DNA of 64,000 nucleotides from Molanna angustata. Its lineage: Eukaryota > Arthropoda > Insecta > Trichoptera > Molannidae. The stretch lies in assembly GCA_963576475.1 (NCBI GenBank), contig OY754972.1:15501054-15565053 (forward strand), written 5' to 3'. Each line of letters starts with the position of its first letter. Position 1 is the stretch's first letter. Positions 11,991 to 23,430 of the stretch are shown piece by piece. The notes under the pieces are model-generated. The model was not told the DNA's origin, ran no database searches, and saw only the letters and a program-made list of their open reading frames with translations. A program made the translations under genes and the position numbers.

Positions 11991-12640
11991 GTAAATCCAT
12001 GTACGGGAACATATATGCTGCGAGGCCTCTAGTTGGTGTTATTAGCATGCAAAAAGTCCACTACACTATACAAAATGTTCCTTCGTACACGCATCTTGGC
12101 TTATTTGTCGATTCATTCAGAGAATTGAATTCTCATGAGCGAATCGACAGTTGGATAATATTAACCTTTATACTCCTCACTAACCCAAGGAGATAAAGTG
12201 GAGAGTTACGAATTTGCAATTTTTAAATTATTTTTTTATTGCAGATTATCAACAAGTATCATGGTGAGATTGTATTCTGAAAGTTTCATTGCAATGAATG
12301 TATCTATGTGTGAGTGTGCTGTGTGCTATGTAAGGCGTGTTTATTTCACATTATCGAATAAACATATACTCAAGTACTCATTCTTTTATTCTCAAATTTC
12401 GATAATTTTTATGTCTCGACTTTTGAAGGATATCTAAATAGTAGTGCTTCTCAGCTTTTTTAAAGTATTTTAATGTGACCCCAAACTCTGGAAACCTAAA
12501 ATTACATTTTTTTTGTTTTAAAACTGCTAAAAAGCCACATGACTTTCATAAAGTGGCATTGAAGAATTATAAAGTTTTCATAATAAAATAATTAAACAAA
12601 ATCATTTCATGAAAATGCTAAAAAAAATTCCATACAAAAT
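11991..12640. other. Intergenic, no feature recognised
   Basis: Short open frames only; no repeat module or motif identified. Confidence 0.45.
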
Positions 12641-12889
12641 TTGTATACTTCGTGGAGTTACTTGGTTGTGAGGTTTAATTCACTCGTATTATATTTATTT
12701 AGTTTTTCTCGAAGAAGACCAAAAAGAAAACCACCGATGAGGATAGATCTACGATTACTCTTGTCACTCGAATCTGATCCCTATTTCGAATTTTCGCTTA
12801 GAACTTTCACACTTCCTATTCTTACAGATATAGCTCCCCTTAATCAGGAAACACAGCGACGAAGATCAATTTTGGGTGGCGTTTCTTTC

Positions 12890-13330
12890 TCTTACCTGCA
12901 AATTTACCTCCAGTTCATGGAGAGATTGACACTCTAGAGTTCTCTTCTAAACGCTTGGCAACGTCGCTGGTCATCTTCTTTCGAGGGCAGACTGACATTT
13001 TTATTTTTCTTCGTGGTTTATTCTTGATTATTGAACCACGCAATTTCTTACTGGAAACGGCTGCTTCAAAAGTTGTTTTTTGGTGTTTATTTGTTCAATT
13101 CATCATCATATCAGCTTTGTGAAAACCTTGGTCAGATTTTTGAGTATATCCTATGGGAATGCACTAAATTCTCCGTGTCGACTTTCTGACGAAAAATCTA
13201 CAACGAAGTCCGAGGGAATTCCTAAGGACCCATTGGTTATACGGATGTTGTAGCCACGAAGAGCAACTTCATGGTTATTAAGACTTTTTTGTCAAAAATA
13301 TGGTTCACTGTTATCTTAGTGAACGGTGAG
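12890..13330 (-). pseudogene. Unidentified coding-like fragments, minus strand
   Basis: Two minus-strand segments have balanced codon use unlike the surroundings. One (about 13,160-13,320) reads EVALRGYNIRITNGSLGIPS and continues with DFVVDFSSESRHGEF to a stop. The other (about 12,920-13,100) is very basic and includes KKLRGSIIKNKPRRK and KKMTSDVAKRLEENSRVS. It then meets a stop and, near 12,897, a donor-like TTTGCAG/GTAAGAG. They are separated by a frame change. I cannot name the family. A family C repeat end (ATGGGGACT) lies upstream at 13,450, so this may be part of a mobile element. Confidence 0.35.
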
Positions 13331-13761
13331 TATGCTGTTCCCTCATAATGAGCTCTCTTTAGCAGTGAATGCAGTGTTTTAGATTTCTCCGAACTCTTCT
13401 TATGTTCTTATGTGTTCTTTCATAATTTTGCAAGGGACCGTTTTTAGTCCCCATAAGCAGAACGGGTGGAGGTGGAGGTAGAACAGTTAGAACGCTGATC
13501 AAGGAAGTTGCTAACTCTACTCAATGAGATATGAATTACCTTGCTGGAGACATGAGACCTAGAGTATATTTATTTTGGAACATCTGTTGGGGATCATCAC
13601 TAGTCCAGAGACGACGACGATGAAACGAAGCTGAGAAAAAGATAGGGACTCTTTTTTTAATTTAAATAAACTTTTCATGTTAACCTTTTTATCATACCAT
13701 ACCTACTTGTTTCTTTAACTTAAAATACGACAAACGCTTGTAACAAAATCATAGAACTATG

Positions 13762-13820
13762 AATAATGGGCATATTGCTTTTTTTCCAGTTTTGGGAAAA
13801 AAAGCAATATGCCTATTATT
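13762..13820. repeat. 24-bp-stem hairpin
   Basis: AATAATGGGCATATTGCTTT and its inverted copy AAAGCAATATGCCTATTATT enclose a short loop with T and A runs that also pair. There is one mismatch in the stem. Size and shape are compatible with a small foldback element or a microRNA-like precursor; no evidence of expression. Confidence 0.65.
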
Positions 13821-13829
13821 CTATTATAT

Positions 13830-15600
13830 TATATCAACAATATCACATTTCTTTATTTGTATTCAATAGTCTCACGATGTCAAAAATCTTTTGTTTAATA
13901 ATGGATTCTCAGTTATTATTTGGAATAATATGTGCGATGTTGCTAATAAATTCCTCAAAAGAAAGAAATTCATGGTATATTCTAAATATCTGAAGCAAAA
14001 CATCATATATTCGACATCTTAATGATATATTATGTAGTTTCTGAAATACCTGAGAATATTACATTTCAATAAATGGACGAAAACAGGTATTGATTAGTAC
14101 TCTTGAATGACATTGATCAAAGAAAGTAGTTGTTTAACCAAAAATTCAATGAAATAAGTTCTTCAAAAGACAAAATTGACGAAGATCGAATGTCAAAGAT
14201 TTCTCACATTTAGGAAAAAATGACAAAAATCTATGCTTGACAGAAATTTATTAGTTAATCATACGATTCGACTTGTTTATTCATACATTGAAAATCATGA
14301 AGTTGTTTGTAAAAAAATCATTTTTTTACATCTGACTTCATAATTTGAAATTATTATTCACATATAACTTTGCATTGCATAACATGAAGTATGTGTTCAT
14401 TGTTCAAGCTTGAAGTTGAACGAAATTAAAATTTAATAAAGTCTGTCCAATTCAGAACTTTACTTCCTGGAAAAGTTATTAAAACTTCTTGGTTCTTTGG
14501 TCATAAATTGTGTTGAATATACATACATCACAATATACTGATTGGTGTTAGGCGTTATACCACAAAGCTTTTTTGACCATCTACATTCTGAAAAAAGTTT
14601 TCAAGAAAACATTCACGCCGCTCTAGCCGACCAAATCGATGCAAAAATATATGAAGCGAATAACGCGAATAATATTGTTTAATACAAATAATATTTGTCT
14701 ATAAATATTACTTATTTATGTATTTGTAAATTTTATTTAAATGTAAAAAACAAATACATTTTCATACATAAAAAATATTAATTAGTTGAAAAAAAAACAT
14801 AAACACAATTTGAATTATATAAAAACAAAAAAAAAACAATAAAATATTCCAATTTACACAAAAAACAAAGAAAGCATACAATATCTTAAGAGAACTTTTC
14901 CTTTAGGTATGTAATTATATTAAAAGAATACTTATGTTGGATATTATGATGCGAGTGATATGATTTATTGTTTGCGTTACCAAATTCAATGGACGCGATA
15001 TTTCTCAAAATTGAAAATAACTTGTTTATGTTACAAAATGATCAAAAAATAAATATTTTATTATTGTAAAAAAAATGTTAATCCAGCACCCAAACCGCTC
15101 TGTCACCGATTCATTTATACGTTGTTCTAGCTTATTGAAAATAAAACAGGTTGAATAGATTTCTGATGCAGTAATCTTTCTGTAACATATAAACCTTTAT
15201 CCATCATTTGAGTTAGTAAGTACATAGGAGAATGAATAATATTTTAAATTGAAAGAAAAATAATAACTAGCCATATAATTTCTGTAGATAAACTGGCAAT
15301 ATCTCTGTAGAAACCCATTTCAAAAACATAAAAACACTACTACTGTACAAGGTAATCTGAGATCGAATATTAAAAACAGATAATAGAAAATATTTGAAAT
15401 TTGTAATTCAGTTTATTTGTTTATTGATTGATTCTCAGAAAATGATGGTTTTAAAGGATTCCTTGACTAAACTGATACTACTGTTTTGACCCTACCTGTT
15501 GACTGCCGTGAAAGGAAAATAAAATGAAGAATTATTCATAGCTGAAATATCAGCAGTAAAAATTCTGGGAGTGTGTAAACAAACAATAGAATCACAGACA
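13830..15600. other. AT-rich stretch without recognisable gene
   Basis: No domains, tRNA boxes or repeat families were recognised. Confidence 0.5.
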
Positions 15601-15611
15601 AGTGACGAATA

Positions 15612-15702
15612 AGTGAAAATTACTGGAATAACAGTGAATTATGTTTTTAATATAATAAGTGAAAATTACTGGAATAACAGTGAATTATGTTTTTAAAGTA
15701 GT
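15612..15702. repeat. 46-bp direct tandem duplication
   Basis: The segment beginning GTGAAAATTACTGGAATAAC and ending GAATTATGTTTTTAA is present twice in tandem with no visible change. Confidence 0.85.
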
Positions 15703-16224
15703 AAAAACAATTCACAGATACTTATTTATGTACTTCATAAAACATCTCGCCACGAGAAACACGATTCGTTGCTCATAAATAGTAATCTTTTTGAACAATG
15801 TTTGTAGATATAATGGTACTAAAGTGACTATTATAGCAAGTATTTAGATTCAAACTGATATATCGGTTTTATCACAATGATATATATTATATATGTACAT
15901 AGGTACTCATTCACCAGTGAGCCCTGAAAACTGACACTGTACTGAAAAAGAAAATAAAAAACTAGGATTCAATATCAATTTAGCTGTGAGGCATCGGCTT
16001 AGAATAGTGCTTCCACTCTTTTCTATTATTGTTTTCGAGTGTCCCGTAAGAGCCGGGTAATCGAAAATACAACAGGCAACAATTATAACATCTCAAATAG
16101 TTCAGCAATGAGGTTCACCACCCATTCTGAATATAGTGCCTTTTGAGGTGAAACGAGACTGGTGTGTGGGTATACACAGATATGTTGTGCTCCCTTTTAT
16201 AAGGCAATGCACGACCGCACACCT

Positions 16225-16280
16225 TTCGCTGGTTACCCCACATTGTGGGATATGCCGTGATGGTATGAATGAATGATGAA
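16225..16280 (+). pseudogene. LINE 3'-end remnant (family D)
   Basis: TTACCCCACATTGTGGGATA followed by TGCCGTGATGGTATGAATG resembles the end of the LINE coding tail at 34,933 (minus-strand CTACCCCGTGAGGGATATGG, then CGTGATGGTATG). Upstream coding similarity was not seen, so only the extreme 3' end remains. Confidence 0.45.
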
Positions 16281-16893
16281 TATCAATTTGACTTTTTTTA
16301 ATTCCCTTAAGCAAATAATTTTTTTTTCTTCAATCTGAATAATTTCGCTGCTGATGTCGTGTAAAGTCGCAACATAAAGGGACATTTTAAACTCATTTTT
16401 GGTTAATAAATCAGTCCTTGCCCGTAATTAAATATTAATTACCTGAAAAAATTATCATTTTATAGCTTATTTTAATTTATATATGTATGAGCTTATCATT
16501 TTTCTTAAAATTGTATTATATAACCTATTGAATATCCATTAATTTGTGGATATATTTTTTATTGTTTGATATATCACTACTAGTTTCTAGATAACACAAA
16601 GTTCATGTTGCAGGAAAATAAAAAGGTGACCGCAAATATTATTCTGAGTAACACCACTATGGAACAAGTCAAAGAATTTGTACATCTGGGCAGCAGAATA
16701 TCTTAAGCCACTCAAAAGCAGTAGTAATAAGTATAATCAATGATATTTTGAACTTGATTAAAACTCTTGTCTGGAGTGTGCTGCAGTTTTGCCTGATAAA
16801 AGTGGAGAGAGAGTCTGAACGTCTCGAAATGTGGTGCTAGAGGCGTATACTAGGATCCATTGGTCAGCACACATTCCAAATGAATAGACCTTA

Positions 16894-18137
16894 GAAAACG
16901 CACTACTCATTTTACCAATCTCGGAAGAGCTGTCAAAGTTAATATTAAACGCGAAAATTTTCAACACAAATAATGGTGGTTATTCTGAAACGACAAAACC
17001 GATTGACATCTGGGATTATCACAATACAAAAATGGCGGCTATCGTCTTTTTTGACAGTGGGTTATTCTGAACGCACATCTGTTGGAATTGTTGACTGAAC
17101 AACTATTGATATTGAAATCAATGTCACAACCTTCAGTGAGCCGTTACATAACAGAAATAAGTTACATTATCACATTTAGACATTATTAATGACATTTTAG
17201 ACATTATTAATGACATTTTAGACATTGTTAAAGAGTAGATGGTAGATATTTATATAAATTTATATAAATATAGTAAAGATTGAAGCGCATAAACAACGGT
17301 ATTCACATGTGTTAGAATGTTTTGAAGTGTGAAGCACAGATAAAATAGAAGTGTCTGAAGACATAATCTGTGGTCTGAAGTTAGGTACGATTGTTTTTGA
17401 TCATGGACAAGGCAATTGCATGTTCAGAATTACCAAAACGTGTACTATTGCGTGACGATTGATTTGACAAACAAAAACAACTATTGTGATTGGATTCATG
17501 TCGATACAACGGTAGTCATTTCAGAATAACCACAAATAATAAGTAGTAACAAAAATAGTAAGTTTCATAGAATTACTTAAATAATATGTTGAGAAAACTA
17601 ATTTATTTGAAAAATGTGATCAAATTCGAATTCATAATAATCTTTTTCCTTACCTCAAATGGCAAAGGTGTTGATAAAATTATTCCTGCAACCAATTTGC
17701 ATTCAATTTAGAAAGCAACTCGCTCACGCGAGTCGTTGTTTCCATTAAAGAAACTAAACCTAACGAAAAAATTTACGGGAATGGAGATTTACGTACACAT
17801 TATACTATTATTTCGCTATCGTATTTTATTACAACTCGTATAACATTCGGTTAGGTTTAGTAAGTGTTGATAATAGCATTGATAATTGCTTTATAAATTG
17901 AATAGAAATTGGTTGCAGGAAATATTTTATCATCACCTTCGCCATTTGAGGTTAGGAATAAGTTTATTTTGTCAAGCCATTTGATCACATTTTTCAAATA
18001 AATTATAAATGTCAACATATTTTTATCTACTTTTATGATTTTGAACACTATTTGTTATTTTTTAATGTTTATATTATCACGATTAATGTCAACTGTGACA
18101 GCTCATCTGACATTGGTAAAATGATAAGTGTGTTTTC
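16894..18137. mobile_element. Long-arm foldback element, interrupted
   Basis: The ends GAAAACGCACTACTCATTTT (16,894) and AAAATGATAAGTGTGTTTTC (18,118-18,137) are inverted copies, as is GAGCTGTCA / TGACAGCTC. If 16,975-17,540 is left out, the inverted match continues through AATTTATTTGAAAAATGTGA to TTCCTGCAACCAATTT. The arms are therefore roughly 300 bases around a short centre. The element sits inside an RTE-type LINE remnant. No coding capacity was seen. Confidence 0.75.
16966..17540. mobile_element. 557-bp element with 9-bp target duplication
   Basis: The ends GGTTATTCTGAAACGAC and GTCATTTCAGAATAACC are inverted repeats. The element (16,975-17,531) is flanked by ACAAATAAT on both sides (16,966-16,974 and 17,532-17,540). 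Removing it restores pairing of the host foldback arms. A 9-bp duplication is typical of Mutator-like and Foldback elements. It also contains a 22-base tandem repeat (about 17,178-17,235). Confidence 0.75.
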
Positions 18138-18359
18138 CCAGCTCTAGTTTCCAAACGACGCGCGCGACGTGGTACTGAACAGAGTCGGAGAAACAAGACA
18201 ACTTCTAAAGAGTGATGTGCGCTGTAGCAGCTACCAAGAGATGAAGTGCTTGGTGCAAACCAATCTTAGGATTGAAACCATAAAGAATAAGTAGTTTCGA
18301 GAACTTGTGTGTAAAAAGATCAGAGAAGAGGAAAGAAATAAAGTTACCTCATTATTTTA

Positions 18360-19080
18360 TAATGAACCTCCACAGCGTTAACACTAACACCTTTACATTT
18401 AATATGTTTGTTTTGGTTTGAAAAAATCTCTACCTACTATGAGACTGCGGATATAAAATCCAATGAATAATTTATCTTATTAAACACAAATTAATATCGT
18501 CATAAACTATCTAATATTATGTAGGTACATACGTGGTGGATCTTTGAGAACCATTAATTTTCCGAGAGAATTTAAACAAAGTGATATTCCTACAGAGCAA
18601 GTTTTGGGGTAACAAAATAATCGTTTTCTGATGATAAATAATTCATTGTTGAATCGGAAATACTCGAATTAAAAATTGAAATTTATGCTGACACAACAAT
18701 GAAATGGAAAATCGAGATTTTGCTGAAAACGAAAATGATAAATCTGGCTACGTAATACAATGGCGATTACTTCGAATTATAAAAGAAAATTTAATTTTAT
18801 TTTAAACAGTGGGCTATGCTCTACATGGAATACTTTTTTTCTTTTTTGTAAATTTGTCTATACTTGTATACATTTTTATGAAATATATGTTTGCTCTTTC
18901 TTTTGATGAAAGAATGTCGTTTTAATCATAATATTTATGCATTTATAATTCAAAACTCGATAAGTCAAAAATCGATTTAGTTTCAAGGAGCATTTTTTTA
19001 TTGTCAATTAACGGATATAGGTACAACTCACCAAATCATTGGCCATAGTAAGATAATAAATGATATAACTCAAATTATGT
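18360..19080. other. AT-rich stretch without recognisable gene
   Basis: No domain, repeat family or RNA gene recognised. Confidence 0.45.
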
Positions 19081-19084
19081 GTTT

Positions 19085-19275
19085 AATTAAAAAACACAAA
19101 TTACTTTTTTTAAACCACTTTTGGCGTTATTTATATTAGACCAGTTTAGAAGGATAACAACTGGACGGGTCAGGGCGATTGTTATCCATCCTGACGAGGA
19201 AGCGGTATGCTTTGAAACCGGTCAAATGTAAATAACTCCAAAAGTGGTTATAACAAAAAAATTTGTGTTATTTAA
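19085..19275. mobile_element. MITE with about 60-bp inverted ends
   Basis: AAACCACTTTTGGCGTTATT (19,111) is mirrored by AATAACTCCAAAAGTGGTT (about 19,232-19,250). The match extends outward to ACACAAAT / ATTTGTGT and inward to GACCAGTTT / AAACCGGTC. The centre (about 19,160-19,205) is GC-richer. No coding capacity. Confidence 0.7.
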
Positions 19276-19376
19276 AAAAAGTTATTTAAAAATGTACCAC
19301 AAGGTAAATTCTGAAAACAATAATTCAAATTATGTCTTTTGAATCCGTTATAATAACCTATATTAGAATCTAAACC

Positions 19377-19840
19377 TTGCAAAACCTCAGCCGTAACAGA
19401 CTGCTTACGAGATGTCTTATGAAGGATGTCACGTCATGCAAATTTGCATGCTATAGTATCAAGGTAGCGGACATTATCAAGACCAAAAGCATGCGTTATG
19501 CAAAAGCACAACTGGAAGGACTTTGCATGATCGTTTTAGAAACACGACAATCCGGGAAATGTGTGAGGTCCAAGATCTAGTTATATGAGGGAGTGTGCGT
19601 CGACGATACTGGTATCAGCATTTGCAGAGGATGAGTCATACGTGAATCCCACACATGGCACTACACCAAGTGCCAAACACAGACAGCGTCAACCAGGAAA
19701 TCTTTCGAAAGGATGGAGAGACAACACAAGGAGAGGAAAGCTCAATATCTCAGGAGATCCATCCAGTGATAACAAACTCTGGAGTCTACATCAAGATGAA
19801 GAAGATGAGTCTAACTTATCAAAGTTTGTACGCTTTTAGT
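19377..19840 (+). pseudogene. LINE C-terminal remnant
   Basis: One frame reads DRFRNTTIREMCEVQDLV from 19,529. This matches the post-RT motif (RNxTIRxxxxVxDLVxYxxxR) found in several LINE clades. Downstream Trp/Arg-rich codons (WRDNTRRG) fit the same tail. Frame changes are frequent. Confidence 0.45.
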
Positions 19841-20531
19841 ATCCTCTCAAATAATTAATCAAATATCCTCTGAAATTATTATCAATAATATTATCTTAAA
19901 GAAGACGTACCTCGTTGATAAATCTTTTTATTCTGTGGACGACATGCTGAAGTGAACCATTCACATTCACTTCAGCATTGAATTGACTACTATAAATTGT
20001 TCACTGTATTATTATATTTTCATAGAACTATGAGTGAGTGCAGAATCAACTTATTTATATTACTATTTTGTTATTTATCAATGTAATTGTTGTTATTGTA
20101 TTGAAACTTTAATGAATCAATCTATCTTAATATCCCTGATAAAATGTTAACAGATCAATTCACACTCTGTTTCGTATTGACATTGTATATTGTCAACAAA
20201 TTATAATATAAAATTGACGCATCCAAGTACCCGAGCTAGGGTCTACGGACAACAATAAACAATATCTGATAAACTATATTACAAAACCTACGAATTGAGA
20301 ATACAAGTTTTATTCGGTAATTTTTTTGCACCATTGAATATAAAGGTTATAAATATATATCCATGGCTTCAAAAATAATATCGAAAGTGCGTAAAAGAGA
20401 GAATATTTCCAGTCGTAGAACAAAGCTTTACACAATAAGAGCATTACGTATGTTTTGTTGAGGTCAGGTTCCTAATAAATCTATTTGTGATTGGTTTGGG
20501 ATACTGTTCGTGATACTTGTTGTGATTGTAA

Positions 20532-20579
20532 TTTGAAACCGAAGGTATACTTGACGCAAAGCCGACAATCGCGTACATG
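20532..20579 (+). other. Short open frame interrupted by the giant insertion (left part)
   Basis: Sixteen codons (FETEGILDAKPTIAYM) run from a stop at 20,529 to the last base of the left target duplication. The frame resumes without a stop at 53,083. Codon use looks coding-like, but I do not recognise the product and the total is only about 53 codons. Confidence 0.3.
20571..20579. repeat. Left 9-bp target-site duplication
   Basis: GCGTACATG, identical to 53,074-53,082, directly outside the terminal inverted repeat. Confidence 0.85.
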
Positions 20580-20735
20580 AGGTGGCTGAAGTTTGGAACG
20601 TTCTTGGAACGATTGAAAAACGTTCGTACCCCGTTATAACGAACCATATTCGCAAAAAGCGGGAAGGTCTAAAATACAAAATATTTTTTTTTTTTATTAT
20701 TCATACATATCATCAATATCACGTACATATTAATG
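20580..20735 (+). repeat. Left outer terminal inverted repeat (unique part)
   Basis: Pairs with 52,915-53,073. It holds two TTGGAACG words 11 bases apart and a third AACGTTCG, which are possible transposase binding sites. A poly-T run (about 20,684-20,697) ends the unique section before the 128-bp array. Confidence 0.8.
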
Positions 20736-23430
20736 GGGTAGGCAGAGAATACCGAGCGCCATACACGATTAATTCAAATTAAGATAAAAGCCACAATTGG
20801 ATTTCATAAACATAAACATATGAATACAGAGATACATTCCATCATGTTATGTACCTGTTATTGGGGTAGGCAGATAAAACCGAGCGCCATACACGATTAA
20901 TTCAAATTAAGATAAAAGCCACAATTGGATTTCATAAACATAAACATATGAATACAGAGATACATTCCATCATGTTATGTACCTGTTATTGGGGTAGGCA
21001 GATAAAACCGAGCGCCATACACGATTAATTCAAATTAAGATAAAAGCCACAATTGGATTTCACAAACATAATCACATGAATACAGAGATACATTCCATCA
21101 TGTTATGTACCTGTTATTGGGGTAGGCAGATAAAACCGAGCGCCATACACGATTAATTCAAATTTAGATAAAAGCCACAATTGGATTTCACAAACATAAT
21201 CACATGAATACAGAGATACATTCCATCATGTTATGTACCTGTTATTGGGGTAGGCAGATAAAACCGAGCGCCATACACGATTAATTCAAATTTAGATAAA
21301 AGCCACAATTGGATTTCATAAACATAAACATATGAATACAGAGATAGATTCCATCATGTTATGTACCTGTTATTGGGGTAGGCAGATAAAACCGAGCGCC
21401 ATACACGATTAATTCAAATTTAGATAAAAGCCACAATTGGATTTCATAAACATAAATATATGAATACAGAGATACATTCCATCATGTTATGTACCTGTTA
21501 TTGGGGTAGGCAGATAAAACCGAGCGCCATACACGATTAATTCAAATTAAGATAAAAGCCACAATTGGATTTCATAAACATAAACATATGAATACAGAGA
21601 TACATTCCATCATGTTATGTACCTGTTATTGGGGTAGGCAGATAAAACCGAGCGCCATACACGATTAATTCAAATTAAGATAAAAGCCACAATTGGATTT
21701 CACAAACATAATCACATGAATACAGAGATACATTCCATCATGTTATGTACCTGTTATTGGGGTAGGCAGATAAAACCGAGCGCCATACACGATTAATTCA
21801 AATTTAGATAAAAGCCACAATTGGATTTCACAAACATAATCACATGAATACAGAGATACATTCCATCATGTTATGTACCTGTTATTGGGGTAGGCAGATA
21901 AAACCGAGCGCCATACACGATTAATTCAAATTTAGATAAAAGCCACAATTGGATTTCATAAACATAAACATATGAATACAGAGATAGATTCCATCATGTT
22001 ATGTACCTGTTATTGGGGTAGGCAGATAAAACCGAGCGCCATACACGATTAATTCAAATTTAGATAAAAGCCACAATTGGAATTCATAAACATAAATATA
22101 TGAATACAGAGATACATTCCATCATGTTATGTACCTGTTATTGGGGTAGGCAGATAAAACCGAGCGCCATACACGATTAATTCAAATTTAGATAAAAGCC
22201 ACAATTGGATTTCATAAACATAAACATATGAATACAGAGATAGATTCCACCATGTTATGTACCTGTTATTGGGGTAGGCAGATAAAACCGAGCGCCATAC
22301 ACGATTAATTCAAATTTAGATAAAAGCCACAATTGGATTTCATAAACATAAACATATGAATACAGAGATACATTCCATCATGTTATGTACCTGTTATTGG
22401 GGTAGGCAGATAAAACCGAGCGCCATACACGATTAATTCAAATTTAGATAAAAGCCACAATTGGATTTCATAAACATAAACATATGAATACAGAGATAGA
22501 TTCCATCATGTTATGTACCTGTTATTGGGGTAGGCAGATAAAACCGAGCGCCATACACGATTAATTCAAATTTAGATAAAAGCCACAATTGGATTTCATA
22601 AACATAAACATATGAATACAGAGATACATTCCATCATGTTATGTACCTGTTATTGGGGTAGGCAGATAAAACCGAGCGCCATACACGATTAATTCAAATT
22701 TAGATAAAAGCCACAATTGGATTTCATAAACATAAACATATGAATACAGAGATAGATTCCATCATGTTATGTACCTGTTATTGGGGTAGGCAGATAAAAC
22801 CGAGCGCCATACACGATTAATTCAAATTTAGATAAAAGCCACAATTGGATTTCATAAACATAAACATATGAATACAGAGATACATTCCATCATGTTATGT
22901 ACCTGTTATTGGGGTAGGCAGATAAAACCGAGCGCCATACACGATTAATTCAAATTTAGATAAAAGCCACAATTGGATTTCATAAACATAAACATATGAA
23001 TACAGAGATAAATTCCATCATGTTATGTACCTGTTATTGGGGTAGGCAGATTAAACCGAGCGCCATACACGATTAATTCAAATTTAGATAAAAGCCACAA
23101 TTGGATTTCATAAACATAAACATATAAATACAGAGAAACATTCCATCATGTTATGTACCTGTTATTAGGGTAGGCAGATAAAACCGAGCGCCATACACGA
23201 TTAATTCAAATTTAGATAAAAGTCACAATTGGATTTCATAAACATGAACACATGAATACAGAGGTACATTCCATCATGTTTTGTACCTGTTATTGGGGTA
23301 GGCAGAGAAAACTGAGCGCCATATACGATTAATTCAAATTTATACAAAAATGCATAGGATACCTAACACAAACACAGACACATACATAAATAAGTTGCAT
23401 CATGGTATGTACCTATTAGTTTTTTGTCGG
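20733..23430 (+). repeat. 128-bp tandem array, left arm (about 21 units)
   Basis: The unit begins ATTGGGGTAGGCAGATAAAA and contains CGAGCGCCATACACGATTAA, AAAGCCACAATTGGATTTCA and CATTCCATCATGTTATGTAC. Starts at 20,861, 20,989 and 21,117 give a 128-bp period. A five-unit block is repeated: 20,861-21,500 and 21,501-22,140 share the same order of variants. Further right a two-unit alternation (GATAGATT / GATACATT) dominates. The outermost and innermost units are the most diverged. Confidence 0.9.

Larger units (their letters stand above)
16630..18350 (+). pseudogene. RTE-type LINE remnant, split by nested elements
   Basis: The plus strand reads QVKEFVHLGSRIS (about 16,657-16,705), then KTLVWSVL and ERLEMWC (about 16,760-16,850). 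After the 16,894-18,137 insertion it reads VLNRVGETRQLLKSDVRC (about 18,170-18,225). These match in order the post-reverse-transcriptase region of RTE/BovB-type LINEs (FVYLGS, YxVWSVLLY, FEMWCYRRML, VLRRVxxTRxLL). Several stops and frame changes show it is dead. The order of the pieces across the insertion shows that the insertion came later. Confidence 0.65.
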
